Origin: Ambrosia x helenae
Taxonomy: Eukaryota; Streptophyta; Magnoliopsida; Asterales; Asteraceae
Length of the DNA stretch: 64,000 bases
Reading direction: 5' to 3'
NCBI GenBank assembly: GCA_030844895.1
Contig: CM061226.1
Location: 47,996,238-48,060,237 of the forward strand
Shown here: positions 42,731 through 55,543 of the stretch, piece by piece
Layout of the letters: each line of letters starts with the position of its first letter
How positions within the stretch are numbered: the first letter of the stretch is position 1
Made by a program: the position numbers and the translations under genes
Notes under the pieces: generated by a model
What the model was told of the DNA's origin: nothing
Seen by the model: only the letters and a program-made list of their open reading frames with translations
Database searches by the model: none

Positions 42731-45700
42731 ACTTAATGGCCTCATTTAGATGTGTGAAATCAGTTTTGGTGATTTTGAAATGCCACCACCCTCTTTAAGA
42801 GGTTAAAAGAGGTCTAAGCCTCAAATAAAATTAAAATCCAAAGGGTGGTTGAAAGTGAATTTACGTAAAGAACATGTAAATTACAAAACCGACAATGATT
42901 ACGTCAATCCAAATCATGGGTCAACCCCCATCATGTGATTTTCACCATCCCTCAATTAAGAGCTCGGTCAATCAAACACCTGATTCCATTACAAAAGACT
43001 TTTTTTCAATTGTAATCATTTTCGAGGCTTTATTCTCATTTTATTTCTAAGCCTCGTATATATCAACATTCCCATTAAATAGAACGCATGTATATCGCCT
43101 TAATGCCTTCATTTAGAAGTGTGAAATGATTCTCGGTCATTTTGAACTGCCGCCACCCTCTTTAAGAGGATAAAAAGGTTTAAGCCTCAAATAAAAGGAA
43201 ATCCAAGGGGTGGTTCTAAGTGGATTTACGTGAACAACATGTAAATTACAAAACCGACAATGACTAGGTTAATCCAAATCAAGTGTCTACCCGCTTCGAG
43301 TGATCTTCACCACCCCTCAAATTAGAATTCGATAAATCAAACACCTAATTCCATCACAAAAGACTTTTTGTCAATTGTAATCATTTTTGAGGCTTTATTT
43401 TCATTTTATTTCTAAGCCTCGTATATATCAATATTCCATTAAATAGAACTCATGTATATCGCCTTGATGGCATCATTTAGATTTGTGAAATCAGTTTCGG
43501 TGATTTTGAAATGCCGCCACCCTCTTTAAGAGGTTAATAAAGGTCTAAGCCTCAAATAAAATTATAATCCAAGGGGACGTTGAAAGTGAATTTACGTGAA
43601 AAACATGTAAATTAAAAAACCGACAATGACAACGTCAATCCAAAACATGTGTCAACCCCATTCGAGTGATTTTCACCACCCCTTAAATAAGAACTCGGTC
43701 AATCAAACTCCTGATTCCATCACAAAAAAAAACTTTTTTTTCAATTGTAATCATTTTCGAGGCTTTATTTTCATTTTATTTCTAAACCTCGTATATATCA
43801 ACATTCCCATTAAATAGAACGCATGTATATCGCCTTAATGGCCTCATTTAGATGTGTGAAATCAGTTTCGGTGATTTTGAAATGCCGCCACCCTCTTTAA
43901 GAGGTTAATAAAGGTCTAAGCCTCAAATAAAAGTATAATCCAAGGGGACGTTGAAAGTGAATTTACGTGAAAAACATGTAAATTAAAAAACCGACAATGA
44001 CAACGTCAATCCAAAACATGTGTCAACCCCATTCGAGTGATTTTCACCACCCCTTAAATAAGAACTCGGTCAATCAAACTCCTGATTCCATCACGAAAAA
44101 AAAACTTTTTTTTCAATTGAAATCATTTTTGAGGCTTTATTTTCATTTTATTTCTAAGCCTCGTATATATCAATATTCCCATTAAATAGAACTCATGTAT
44201 ATCGCCTTAATGGCCTCATTTAGATTTGTGAAATCAGTTTCGGTGATTTTGAAATGCCGCCACCCTCTTTAAGAGGTTAATAAAGGTCTAAGCCTCAAAT
44301 AAAAGTATAATCCAAGGGGACGTTGAAAGTGAATTTACGTGAAAAACATGTATATTAAAAAACCGACATTGACAACGTCAATCCAAAACATGTGTCAACC
44401 CCATTCGAGTGATTTTCACCACCCCTTAAATAAGAACTCGGTCAATCAAACTCCTGATTCCATCACAAAAAAAAATTTTTTTTTTTCAATTGTAATCATT
44501 TTCGAGGCTTTATTTTCATTTTATTTCTAAGCCTCGTATATATCAACATTCCCATGAAATAGAACGCATGTACATCGTCTTAATGGCCTCATTTAGATGT
44601 GTGAAATCAGTTTTGGTGATTTTGAAATGCCACCACCCTCTTTAAGAGGTTAAAAGAGGTCTAAGCCTCAAATAAAAGTAAAATCCAAAGGGTGGTTGAA
44701 AGTGAATTTACGTAAAGAACATGTAAATTACAAAACCGACAATGATTACGTCAATCCAAATCATGTGTCAACCCCCATCGTGTGATTTTCACCATCCCTC
44801 AATTAAGAGCTCGGTCAATCAAACACCTGATTCCATCACAAAAGACTTTTTTCAATTGTAATCATTTTCGAGGCTTTATTCTCATTTTATTTCTAAGCCT
44901 CATATATATCAACATTCCCATTAAATAGAACGCATGTATATCGCCTTAATGCCTTCATTTAGTAGTGTGAAATGATTCTAGGTCATTTTGAACTGCCGCC
45001 ACCCTGTTTAGGAGGATAAAAAGGTCTAAGCCTCAAATAAAAGGAAATCCAAGGGGTGGTTCGAAGTGGATTTACTTGAACAACATGTAAATTACAAACC
45101 GACAATGACTAGGTTAATCCAAATCAAGTGTCTACCCGCTTCGAGTGATCTTCACCACCCCTCAAATTAGACCTCGGTCAATCAAACACCTGATTCCATC
45201 ACAAAAGACTTTTTGTCAATTGTAATCATTTTCGAGGCTTTATTTTCATTTTATTTCTAAGCCTCGTATATATCAACATTCCCATGAAATAGAACGCATG
45301 TATATCGCCTTAATGGCCTCATTTAGATGTGTGAAATCAGTTTTGGTGATTTTGAAATGCCACCACCCTCTTTAAGAGGTTAAAAGAGGTCTAAGCCTAA
45401 AATAAAAGTAAAATCCAAGGGGACATTAAAAGTGGATTTACGTGAAAAACATGTAAATTACAAACCGACAATCACAACGTCAATCCAAATCATGTGTCAA
45501 CCCCATTCGAGTGATTTTCACCACCCCTTAAATAAGAACTCGGTCAATCAAACTCCTGATTCCATCACAAAAAAAAAACTTTTTTTTCAATTGTAATCAT
45601 TTTCGAGGCTTTATTTTCATTTTATTTCTAAACCTCGTATATATCAACATTCCCATTAAATAGAACACATGTATATCGCCTTAATGGCCTGATTTAGATG

Positions 45701-48700
45701 TGTGAAATCAGTTTCGGTGATTTTGGAATGCCGCCACCCTCTTAAAGGTCTAAGCCTCAAATAAAAGTAAAATCCAAGGGGTGGTTGAAAGTGAATTTAC
45801 GTAAAGAACATGTAAATTACAAAACCGACAATGACTACGTCAATTCAAATCATGTGTCAACCCCTATCGTGTGATTTTCACCATCCCTCAATTAAGAGCT
45901 CGGTCAATAAAACACCTGATTCCATCACAAAACGCTTTTTTTCAATTGTAATCATTTTCGAGGCTTTATTTTCATTTTATTTCTAAGACTCATATATATC
46001 AACATTCGCATTAAATAGAACGCATGTATATCGCGTTAATGCCTTCATTTAGAAGTGTGAAATGATTCTAGGTCATTTTGAACTGCTGCCACCCTGTTTA
46101 AGAGGATAAAAAGGTCTAAGCCTCAAATAAAAGGAAATCCAAGGGGTGGTTCGAAGTGGATTTACGTGAACAACATGTAAATTACAAACCGACAATGACT
46201 AGGTTAATCCAAATCAAGTGTCTACCCCCTTCGAGTGATCTTCACCACCTCTCAAATTAGAACTCGGTCAATCAAACACCTGATTCCATCACAAAAGACT
46301 TTTTGTCAATTGTAATCATTTTTGAGGCTTTATTTTCATTTTATTTCTAAGCCTCGTATATATAAACATTCCCATGAAATAGAACGCATGTATATCGCCT
46401 TAATGGCCTCATTTAGATGTGTGAAATCAGTTTTGGTGATTTTGAAATGCCACCACCCTCTTTAAGAGGTTAAAAACGGTCTAAGCCTCAAATAAAAGTA
46501 AAATCCAAGGGGTGGTTGAAAGTGAATTTACGTAAAGAACATGTAAATTACAAAACCGACAATGATTACGTCAATCCAAATCATGTGTCAACCCCCATCG
46601 TGTGATTTTCACCATCCCTCAATTAAGAGCTCGGTCAATCAAACACCTGATTCCATCACAAAAGACTTTTTTTCAATTGTAATCATTTTCGAGGCTTTAT
46701 TCTCATTTTATTTCTAAGCCTCGTATATATCAACATTCCCATTAAATAGAACGCATGTATATCGCCTTAATGCCTTCATTTAGAAGTGTGAAATGATTCT
46801 CGGTCATTTTGAACTGCCGCCACCCTCTTTAAGAGGATAAAAAGGTCTAAGCCTCAAATAAAAGGAAATCCAAGGGGTGGTTCGAAGTGGATTTACGTGA
46901 ACAACATGTAAATTACAAAACCGACAATGACTAGGTTAATCCAAATCAAGTGTCTACCCCCTTCGAGTGATCTTCACCACCCCTCAAATTAGAACTCGGT
47001 CAATCAAACACCTAATTCCATCACAAAAGACTTTTTGTCAATTGTAATCATTTTCGAGGCTTTATTTTCATTTTATTTCGAAGCCTCGTATATATACACA
47101 TTCCCATTAAATAGAACTCATGTATATCGCCTTAATGGCCTCATTTAGATGTGTGAAATCAGTTTCGGTGATTTTGAAATGCAGCCACCCTCTTTAAGAG
47201 GTTAATAAAGGTCTAAGCCTCAAATAAAAGTAAAATCCAAGGGGTGGTTGAAAGTGAATTTACGTAAAGAACATTTAAATTACAAAACCGACAATGACTA
47301 CGTCAATCCATATCATGTGTCAACCCCGATCGTGTGATTTTTACCGTTCCTCAATTAAGAGCTCGGTAAATCAAACACCCTATTCCATCACAAATGACTT
47401 TTTTTCAATTGTAATCATTTTCGAGGCTTTATTTTCATTTTATTTCTAAGCCTCATATATATCAACATTCCCATTAAATAGAACGCATGTATATCGCCTT
47501 AATGCTTTCATTTAGAAGTGTGAAATGATTCTCGGTCATTTTGAACTGCCACCACCCTCTTTAGAGGATAAAAAGGTCTAAGCCTCAAATAAAAGGAAAT
47601 CCAAGGGGTGGTTCGAAGTGGATTTACGTGAACAACATGTAAATTACAAAACCGACAATGACTAGTTTAATCCAAATCATGTGTCTACCCTCTTCGAGTG
47701 ATCTTCACCACCCCTCAAATTAGAACTCGGTCAATCAAACACCTGATTCCATCACAAAAGAATTTTTTTAAAATGTAATTATTTCGAGGCTTTATTTTCA
47801 TTTTATTTCTAAGCCTCGTATATATCAACATTCCCATTTAGTATAGTGCATGTATAACGCCTTAATGGCTTCCTTTAGATGTGTCAAATTTTTTTGGTCA
47901 TTTTGAAATGCCGCCACCCTTTTAAGAGGTTAAAAAAGGTCTTAGCCTCAAATAAAAGTAAAATCCAACGGGACGTTGAAAGTGGATTTACGTGAAAGAC
48001 ATATATATTACAAAACCGACAATGACAACGTCAATCCAAATCATGTGTCAACCCCATTCGAGTGATTTTCACCATCCCTTAAATAAGAACTCGGTCAATC
48101 AAACACCTGATTCCATCACAAAAAGCTTTTTTTCAATTGTAATCATTTTTGAGGATTTATTTTCATTTTATTTCTAAGTCTCGTCTATATCAACATTCCC
48201 ATTAAATAGAACGCGTGTATATCGCCTTAATGGCCTCATTTTGATGTGTGAAATTAGTTACGGTGATTTCGAAATGCCGCCACCCTCTTTAAGAGGTTAA
48301 AAAAGGTCTAAATAACAGTAAAATCCAAGGGGTGGTTGAAAGTGAATTTACGTAAAGAACATGTAAATTACAAAACCGACAATGACTAGGTCAATCCAAA
48401 TCATGTGTCAACCCCCATCGTGTGATTTTCATCATCCCTCAATTAAGAACTCGGTCAATCAAACACCTGATTCCATCACAAAAGACTTTTTGTCAATTGT
48501 AATCATTTTCGAGGCTTTATTTTCATTTTATTTCTAAGTCTCGTATATATCAACATTCCCATTAAATAGAACACATGTATACCGCCTTAATGGCCTCATT
48601 TAGATGTGTGAAATCGGTTTCGGTGATTTCAAAATGCTGCCATCCTCTTTAAGAGGTTAAAAAAGGTCTAAGCCTCAAATAACAGTAAAATCCAAGGGGT

Positions 48701-49595
48701 GGTTGAAAGTGAATTTACGTAAAGAACATGTAAATTACAAAACCGACAATGACTAGGTCAATCCAAATCATGTGTCAACCCCCATCGTGTGATTTTCACC
48801 ATACGTCAATTAAGAACTCGGTCAATCAAACACCTTATTCCATCACAAAAGACTTTTTGTCAAACTGTAATCATTTTCGAGGCTTTATTTTCATTTTATT
48901 CTAAGCCTCATATATATTAACATTCCCATTAAATAGAACGCATGTATATCGCCATAATGGCTTCATTTAGATGTGTGAAATCAGTTTCGGTGATTTTGAA
49001 ATGCCGCCAGCCTCATTAAGATGTTAAAAAAGTTCTAAGCCTCAAATAAAAGTGAAATCCAAGGGGACTTTGAAAGTGGATTTACATGAAAAACATGTAA
49101 ATTACAAACCGACAATGACAACGTCAATCCAAATCATATGTCAACCCCATTCGAGTGATTTTCACCACCCCTTAAATAAGAACTCGGTCAATCAAACACC
49201 TGATTCCATCACAAAAAACTTTTTTTCAATTGTATTCATTTTCGAGGCTTTATTTTCATTTTATTTCTAAGTCTCGTATATATCAACATTCCCATTAAAT
49301 AGAACACATGTATACCGCCTTAATGGCCTCATTTAGATGTGTGAAATCAGTTTTGGTGATTTTGAAATGCCACCACCCTCTTTAAGAGGTTAAAAAAGGT
49401 CTAAGCCTCAAATAAAAGTAAAATCCAAGGGGTGGTTGAAAGTGGATTTACGTGAAGAACATGTGAATTAAAAAACAGACAATGACTACGTCAATCCAAA
49501 TCATGTGCTATCCCCCATCGTGTGATTTTCAACCATCCCTCAATTAAGAGCTCGGTTGAATCAAACAACTGATTCCATCACAAAAGACTTTTTTT

Positions 49596-50062
49596 CAATT
49601 GTAATCATTTTCGAGGCTTTATTTTCATTTTATTTCTAAGCCTCGTATATATCAACATTCCCATTAAATAGAACGCATGTATATCGCCTTAATGCCTTCA
49701 TTTAGAAGTGTGAAATGATTCTCGGTCATTTTGAACTGCCGCCACCCACTTTAAGAGGATAAAAAGGTCTAAGCCTCAAATAAAAGGTAATCCAAGGGGT
49801 GGTTCAAGTGGATTTACGTTAACAGCATGTAAATTACAAAACCGACAATGACTAGGTTGTTAAAAAATGTCTAAGCCTAAAATAAAAGTAAAATCGAAGG
49901 GGTGGTTGAAAGTGGATTTACGTGAAAAAACATGTAAATTACAAAACCGACAATGACTACGTCAATCGAATTCATGTGTTTACCCCTTTCGAGTGATTTT
50001 CACCACCTAAAATAAGAAGTCGGTCAATCAAACACCTGTTCCATCACAAAAAGACTTTTTTT
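49596..50062 (-). repeat. Oversized satellite monomer with ~100-bp internal duplication
   Basis: The distance between phase marks is 467 bp instead of about 366. The sequence reaches GACAATGACTAGGTT near 49858 and then jumps back to GTTAAAAAATGTCTAAGCC. The segment from GTCTAAGCC through GACAATGACTA is therefore present twice, about 100 bp apart, the second copy in a different variant (GACTACGTC). An unequal exchange between two subfamilies at a short GTT match explains it. Confidence 0.85.
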
Positions 50063-53000
50063 CAATTGTAATCATTTCGAGGCTTTATTTTCATTTTTTT
50101 CTAAGCCTCGTATATATCAACATTCCCATTAAGTAGAACGCATATATATCGCCTTAATGGCTTCATTTAGATGTGTGAAATGAATTTTGGTCATTTTGAA
50201 ATGCCGCCAACCTCTTTAAGAGGTTAAAAAAAAGGTCTAAGCCTAAAATAAAAGTAAAATCCAAGGGGTGGTTGAAAATGGATTTACGTGAAAAACACGT
50301 AAATTACAAAACCAACAATGACTACGTCAATCCAAATCATGTGCCAACCACATTCGAGTGATTTTCACCATCTCTCAATTAAGAAATCGGTCAATCAAAC
50401 ACCTGATTCCATCACAAGGACTTTTTTTCAATTGTAATCATTTCGAGGCTTTATTTTCATTTTTTTCTAAGCCTCGTATATATCATCATTCCCATTAAGT
50501 AGAACACATGTATATCGCCTTAATAGCTTCATTTAAATGTGTGAATAATTTTCGGTAATTTTGAAATGTCGCCACCCTCTTTAAGAGGTTAAAAAAGGTC
50601 TAAGCCTCAAATAAAAGTAAAATCCAGGGGTGGTTGAAAGTGGATTTACGTGAAAAACATGTAAATTACAAAAGCCACGATGACTAGGTCAATCCAAATC
50701 ATGTGTCAACCACCTTCGAGTGATTTTCCCCATCCCTCACATAAGAACTCGTTAATCAAACACCTAATTCCATCACAAAAGACTTTTTTTCAATTGTAAT
50801 CATTTCGAGGCTTTATTTTCATTTTATTTATAAACCTCGTATATATCAACATTCCCATTAAACAGAGTGCATGTATATCTCCTTAATGGCTTCATTTAGA
50901 TGTGTGAAATGATTTTCGGTCATTTTGACATGTGCCAAACTCTTTAAGAGGTTAAAAAAGGTCTAAGCCCAAATAAAAGTAAAATCCAAGGGGTGGTTGA
51001 AAATGAATTTACGTAAAGAACATGTAAATTACAAAACCGACAATGACTACGTCAATCCAAATCATGTGTCAACCCCCATCGTGTGATTTTCACCGTCCCT
51101 CAAATAAGAGCTCGGTCAATCAAACACCTGATTCCATCACAAAAGAATTTTTTTAAATTGTAATCATTTTCGAGGCTTTATTTTCATTTTATTTCTAAGC
51201 CTCATATATATCAACATTACTATTAAATAGAACGCATGTATATCGCCTTAATGCCTTCATTTAGAAGTGTGAAATGATTCTCGGTCATTTTGAACTGCCG
51301 CCACCCTGTTTAAGTGGATAAAAAGGTCTAAGCCTCAAATAAAAGGAAATCCAAGGGGTGGTTCGAAGTGGATTTAGGTGAACAACATGTATATTACAAA
51401 ACCGACAATTACTAGGTTAATCCAAATCAAGTGTCTACCCCCTTCGAGTGATCATAACCACCCCTCAAATTAGAACTCGGTCAATCAAACACCTAATTCT
51501 ATCACAAAAGACTTTTTGTCAATTGTAATCATTTTCGAGGCATTAATTTCATTTTATTTCTAAGCCTCGTATATATCAACATTCCCATTAAATAGAACTC
51601 ATGTATATCGCCTTAATGGCCTCATTTAGATGTGTGAAATCAGTTTCGGTGATTTTGAATTGCCGCCACCCTCTTAAACAGGTTAATAAAGGTCTAAGCC
51701 TCAAATAAAAGTAAAATCCAAGGGGTGGTTGAAAGTGAATTTACGTAAAGAACATGTAAATTACAAAACCGGCAATCACTACGTCAATCCAAATCATGTG
51801 TCAACCCCCATCGTCTGATTTTCACCGTCCCTCAAATAAGAGCTCGGTCAATCAAACACCTGATTCCATCACAAAAGACTTTTTTTCAATTGTAATCATT
51901 TTCGAGGCTTTATTTTCATTTTACTTCTATGCCTCATATATCAACATTCCCATTAAATAGAACGCATGTATATCGCTTTAATGGCTTGATTTAGATGTTT
52001 GAAATGATTTTCGGTGATTTTGAAATAACGCCACTCTTTTTAAGAGGTGAAAAAGGTCTAAGCATCAAATAAAAGTAAAATACAAGTGGTCGTTGAAAGT
52101 GGATTTATGTGAAAAACAAGTAAATTACAAAACCGACAATGACTACGTCAATCCAAATCATGTGTCAACCCCTTTCGAGTAATTTTCACCATCGCTTAAA
52201 TAAGAACTCGGTCAATCAAACACCTGATTCCATCACAAAAAAGTTTTTTTCAATTGTAATCATTTCGAGGCTTTATTTTCATTTATTTATAAGCCTCATA
52301 TATATCAACATTCCCATTAAATAGAACGCATGTATATCGCCTTAATGGCTTCATTTAGATGTGGGAAATGATTCTCGGTCATTTTGTAATGCCGCCACCC
52401 TCTTTAAGAGGTTAAAAAAGTCTAAGCCTCAAATAAAAGGAAAATCCAAGGGGTGGTTGAAAGTGGATTTACGTGAAAGACATGTATATTAAAAAGTCGA
52501 GAATGACCACGTCAAACAAAATCATGTGTCAACCCCCATCTTGTGATTTTCACCATACCTCAATTAAGAACTCGATCAATCAAACACCTGATTCCATCAC
52601 AAAAGACTTTTTGTCAATTGTAAACATTTTCGAGGCTTTATTTTCATTTTATTTCTAAGCCTCGTATATATCAACATTCCCATTAAATACAACGCATGTA
52701 TATCACCTTAATGGCCTCATTTAGATGTGTGAAATCAGTTTTGGTGATTTTGAAATGCCACCACCCTCTTTAAGAGGTAAAAAGGTCTAAGCCTCAAATA
52801 AAGGTAAAATCCAAGGGTGGTTGAAAGTGAATTTACGTAAAGAACATGTAAATTACAAAACCGACAATGACTACGTCAATCCAAATCATGTGTCAACCCC
52901 CATCGTGTGATTTTCACCGTCCCTCAAATAAGAGCTCGGTCAATCAAACACCTGATTCCATCACAAAAGAATTTTTTTTCAATTGTAATCATTTTCGAGG

Positions 53001-53375
53001 CTTTATTTTCATTTTATTTCTAAGCCTCATATATATCAACATTCCCATTAAATAGAACGCATGTATATCGCCTTAATGCCTTCATTTAGAAGTGTGAAAT
53101 GATTCTCGGTCATTTTGAACTGCCGCCACCTTGTTTAAGAGGATAAAAAGGTCTAAGCCTCAAATAAAAGGAAATCCAAGGGGTGGTTCGAAGTGGAATT
53201 TACGTGAACAACATGTAAATTACAAAACCGACAATGACTAGGTTAATCCAAATCAAGTGTCTACCCCCTTTGAGTGATCTTCACCACCCCTCAAATTAGA
53301 ACTCGGTCTATCGAACACCTGATTCCATCACAAAAGACTTTTTGTCAATTGTAATCATTTTCGAGGCTTTATTTT

Positions 53376-53380
53376 CATTT
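53376..53380. repeat. Target site duplication CATTT, left copy
   Basis: CATTT directly precedes the LTR end TGTCACACC. The same five bases follow the other LTR end at 62462-62466. The uninterrupted satellite reads TTTTCATTTTATTTC here, so removing the element and one CATTT restores a normal monomer. Five bases is the normal size for Ty3/gypsy integrases. Confidence 0.93.
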
Positions 53381-54542
53381 TGTCACACCCCTCAAAATCC
53401 ACTTGCGGAGTTTTACCGCGAGGCGCATGACAAACCAGGATCCAAACCAACGATCACAATAAACAAGTCTAAATGTAATTAATGCAATACCAAAACATAG
53501 TTTTAAAAATCCCGTTTACAGCGGAAGCTTATTCAAAATAAAGTTCAACATAAATAAACCAAGTTCAATGTTTGTGAAATCATGCAACTCTATCTAGACG
53601 CCGTGCAGACGCGTGCGCCCTAGTTCCCCTGTGCTACCTTAGCGACCTGAGAGAACATGTAAAAGTTTACGTCAGCACAAAAATGCTGGTGAGTTTACAG
53701 GTTTGCAGTTCAAGTACCAAGTTCACCTGTCCATACTATAACAAATAGAAAACCAGTATACGCTAGCTAGGCGTACGTTTTGCTACTACCAACGATTGGA
53801 AAACCATTACTAACACGTATACCAGTTTTGTGCCCGAATAGTTCCAAATGTTCCTGTTGTTCCTGTTTGAGACAATATGCACTCGCCCGGCCCTCCAAGC
53901 CGACGAGCGGGGTTGGTCATTCCCAATAGCGCTATTCACATTTCCCCGTTGTGCAAACCCGCACATTCATGGTTCCCCCCGGGACTTCCAAAGATCGTGT
54001 AGTACACAGTATAAACCCATAGTATGACAGTAGTTACCAAACAGTTGTTTTAACACATGTTTTCTCCCCCGAAAGTATAAAACCAGTTTAAAAGAGGGGC
54101 CGTAAACTCACCTTAAGTTCCTTTACTCCTTAACCCGAGTAAACTCAGCTGCTATGCTAGTCTCGTACAGTGGCGACCTAACATACGACAGTTACAAGTA
54201 CTTAGACTAATAACCCGCAGGTTAATTAGTCCCTAGATGTCCAGACCATAACCAAGTTCGTTTTAAAATACCGTGACTGTTTAACTGACCCAAAGTACAA
54301 GACTCGACATCCCATTGGTGACCCGAGACTCCCCGTGTTATGTTTACGCTCTAAAACATACAATAACGCAAGTACACTTAACATACGTTAACGCACAACA
54401 AGTTATAGCACATAGTTCACGTATCACCGAAATACATCCAAATATATGTTACCAAGTTACTAGATAATTACGGGGTTCCTAGCATGTTACTACATGTCAA
54501 ATCAGGTCTCGGTACGCTAATATACACTTACAGCAGCAGTAC

Positions 54543-54747
54543 ACGCGATTAGGGAGGCTAATCGCATGAGATGTCACGTGATTAGGGCTAATCGCCCCTA
54601 ATGTTGAGCGATTGGGGCTACTCGCCCTTTTGGGCACGCGATTGGGCTACTCGCCCTTATGCACGCGATTGGGCTAATCGCCCATTCTACCACGCGAGTG
54701 GGGGTCTACTCGCCCCTGTTACATGCGATTAGCAAGGCTAATCGCCT
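54543..54747. repeat. Cluster of seven GCGATTAG-type inverted repeats (3' LTR, downstream cluster)
   Basis: About 205 bp holding seven consecutive short palindromes of the form GCGATTRG...CTAMTCGC: GCGATTAGGGAGGCTAATCG, GTGATTAGGGCTAATCGC, GCGATTGGGGCTACTCGC, GCGATTGGGCTACTCGC, GCGATTGGGCTAATCGC, GCGAGTGGGGGTCTACTCGC and GCGATTAGCAAGGCTAATCG. Stems of 6-8 bp enclose loops of a few bases, separated by 10-20 bp. The cluster lies about 620-830 bp downstream of the LTR TATA box in the direction of transcription, so it should be in the transcript. Function unknown; protein-binding array or RNA hairpins are possible. Confidence 0.85.
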
Positions 54748-55370
54748 GTAACCTTGCTGTTCCGGTTTTTCGCGCGTTTAACGTTCCAAAATCAGATCCA
54801 GAGCGTGTGTAACTACCCAATATCATCCCAAACACTATCCTAAACATGTTTTAACCCAAAACCCTTCGTTCATCCTCGTAAAATCAGTCCTGCATGCAAC
54901 CAAAGCAATCCAAACACATACACGTAGCATGCAATCATCATACCAACACACGTATCAATAGCCCTAATAATCAATTAATCAGATTTCTATCATCATACTA
55001 TCCATATTAATTCTGACCTAGCATGATTACACATCAAAACATCATCAAGATTCATAAAAATCCTATCTTTCTAATCATGCATACCCAAAACACATGTTTA
55101 TTAATTATAATCCGATTAATAACTCTTATTGACGATTTTCCAGAAATCTTTTTCGTTTATGAACAGGTCTGGACCATTAGGGATTGATAAGAAAACATTT
55201 ACAAAGTACTATGGATGAGAATTAAACCTTGGTTTTGCAAAAGGATGATGATTAGACCTTGAAACCTTGAGTTTTTGATCAAAAATCGCCTTCCAGAGGT
55301 TGTTTAAGTGTTTGGGGCGGTTATGGGACGACTAGGGTTTGTCTAATTGAGTTTAGGAGGTTAAGTGTTG

Positions 55371-55379
55371 TATTTATAG
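55371..55379 (-). promoter_or_regulatory. TATA box of the 3' LTR
   Basis: The minus strand reads CTATAAATA, followed downstream by ACAACAC. It matches the plant TATA consensus and is the clearest core promoter candidate in the LTR. The start of the R region would be expected about 30 bp downstream, near 55340. In this LTR it could drive read-out transcription into the satellite at lower coordinates. Start site not verified. Confidence 0.65.
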
Positions 55380-55405
55380 GCGTTTCTAGTCGTCCAGCCC
55401 GTTCC

Positions 55406-55543
55406 ACGCGATTATGCAGGTTTACATGCGAGTAGGGTGCCTAATCGCATGACTGTTCATGCGATTAGCCCTATTCGCATGTAGGGATCCCCCTACTCGC
55501 CCCAAAGGTCATGCGATTAGGCTATTCCCCAAGCCTAATCGCC
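55406..55543. repeat. Second cluster of GCGATTAG-type repeats (3' LTR, upstream of TATA)
   Basis: About 140 bp with the same motif family in both directions: GCGATTATG, GCGAGTAGGG, CCTAATCGC, GCGATTAGCC, CTATTCGC, CTACTCGCC, GCGATTAGGC and GCCTAATCGCC. It begins less than 30 bp upstream of the TATA box (element direction), in U3, where enhancer-type binding sites would be expected. The same motif is thus on both sides of the promoter. Confidence 0.8.

Larger units (their letters stand above)
30931..53380 (-). repeat. Satellite array, right block (same family, reverse orientation, diverged subfamilies)
   Basis: About 61 copies of the left-hand satellite as its reverse complement. Taking CAATTG before TAATCATTTT as phase mark, copies start at 30937, 31295, 31665, 32019, 32380, 32747, 33112, 33479 and so on, with spacings of 354-386 bp. 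At least five subfamilies are recognisable by fixed variants: a class with a long A run before CTTTTTTT; a class with AAAACGCTTTTTTT and TTTTGTTTCTAAG; classes with AGAAGTGTGAAATGATTCT and AACTGCCGCC; and a class with CATGAAATAGAACGC and TTTTGGTGATT. None is the dominant left-array type. The + strand frames of 60-72 codons beginning MTTSIQ or similar recur once per monomer because of the repeat and show no sign of being genes. Confidence 0.97.
47406..53380 (-). repeat. Diverged edge zone of the right satellite array
   Basis: From about 47.4 kb monomers carry many more private substitutions and small indels than those before. Examples are a broken CAATTG phase mark near 47770 (TTTAAAATGTAATT), loss of the GCCTCAA segment near 48310, CATATATATTA near 48000, and altered palindromes such as TAAACAGG near 51675. 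Subfamily order is no longer regular. This is the usual appearance of an array margin that escapes homogenisation. Confidence 0.75.

Noticed and set aside
34102..53055. Recurrent + strand open frames of 60-72 codons (MTTSIQNMCQ... and relatives) in the right array
   Set aside because: They recur at monomer spacing because the DNA is a satellite. They differ by frameshifting A-runs, lack any domain, and end within the repeat. Chance frames.
53763..53966. Minus-strand frame MCGFAQRGNV..., also at 60299-60499
   Set aside because: It lies in the LTR, the two copies diverge by frameshift, and no domain is recognisable.
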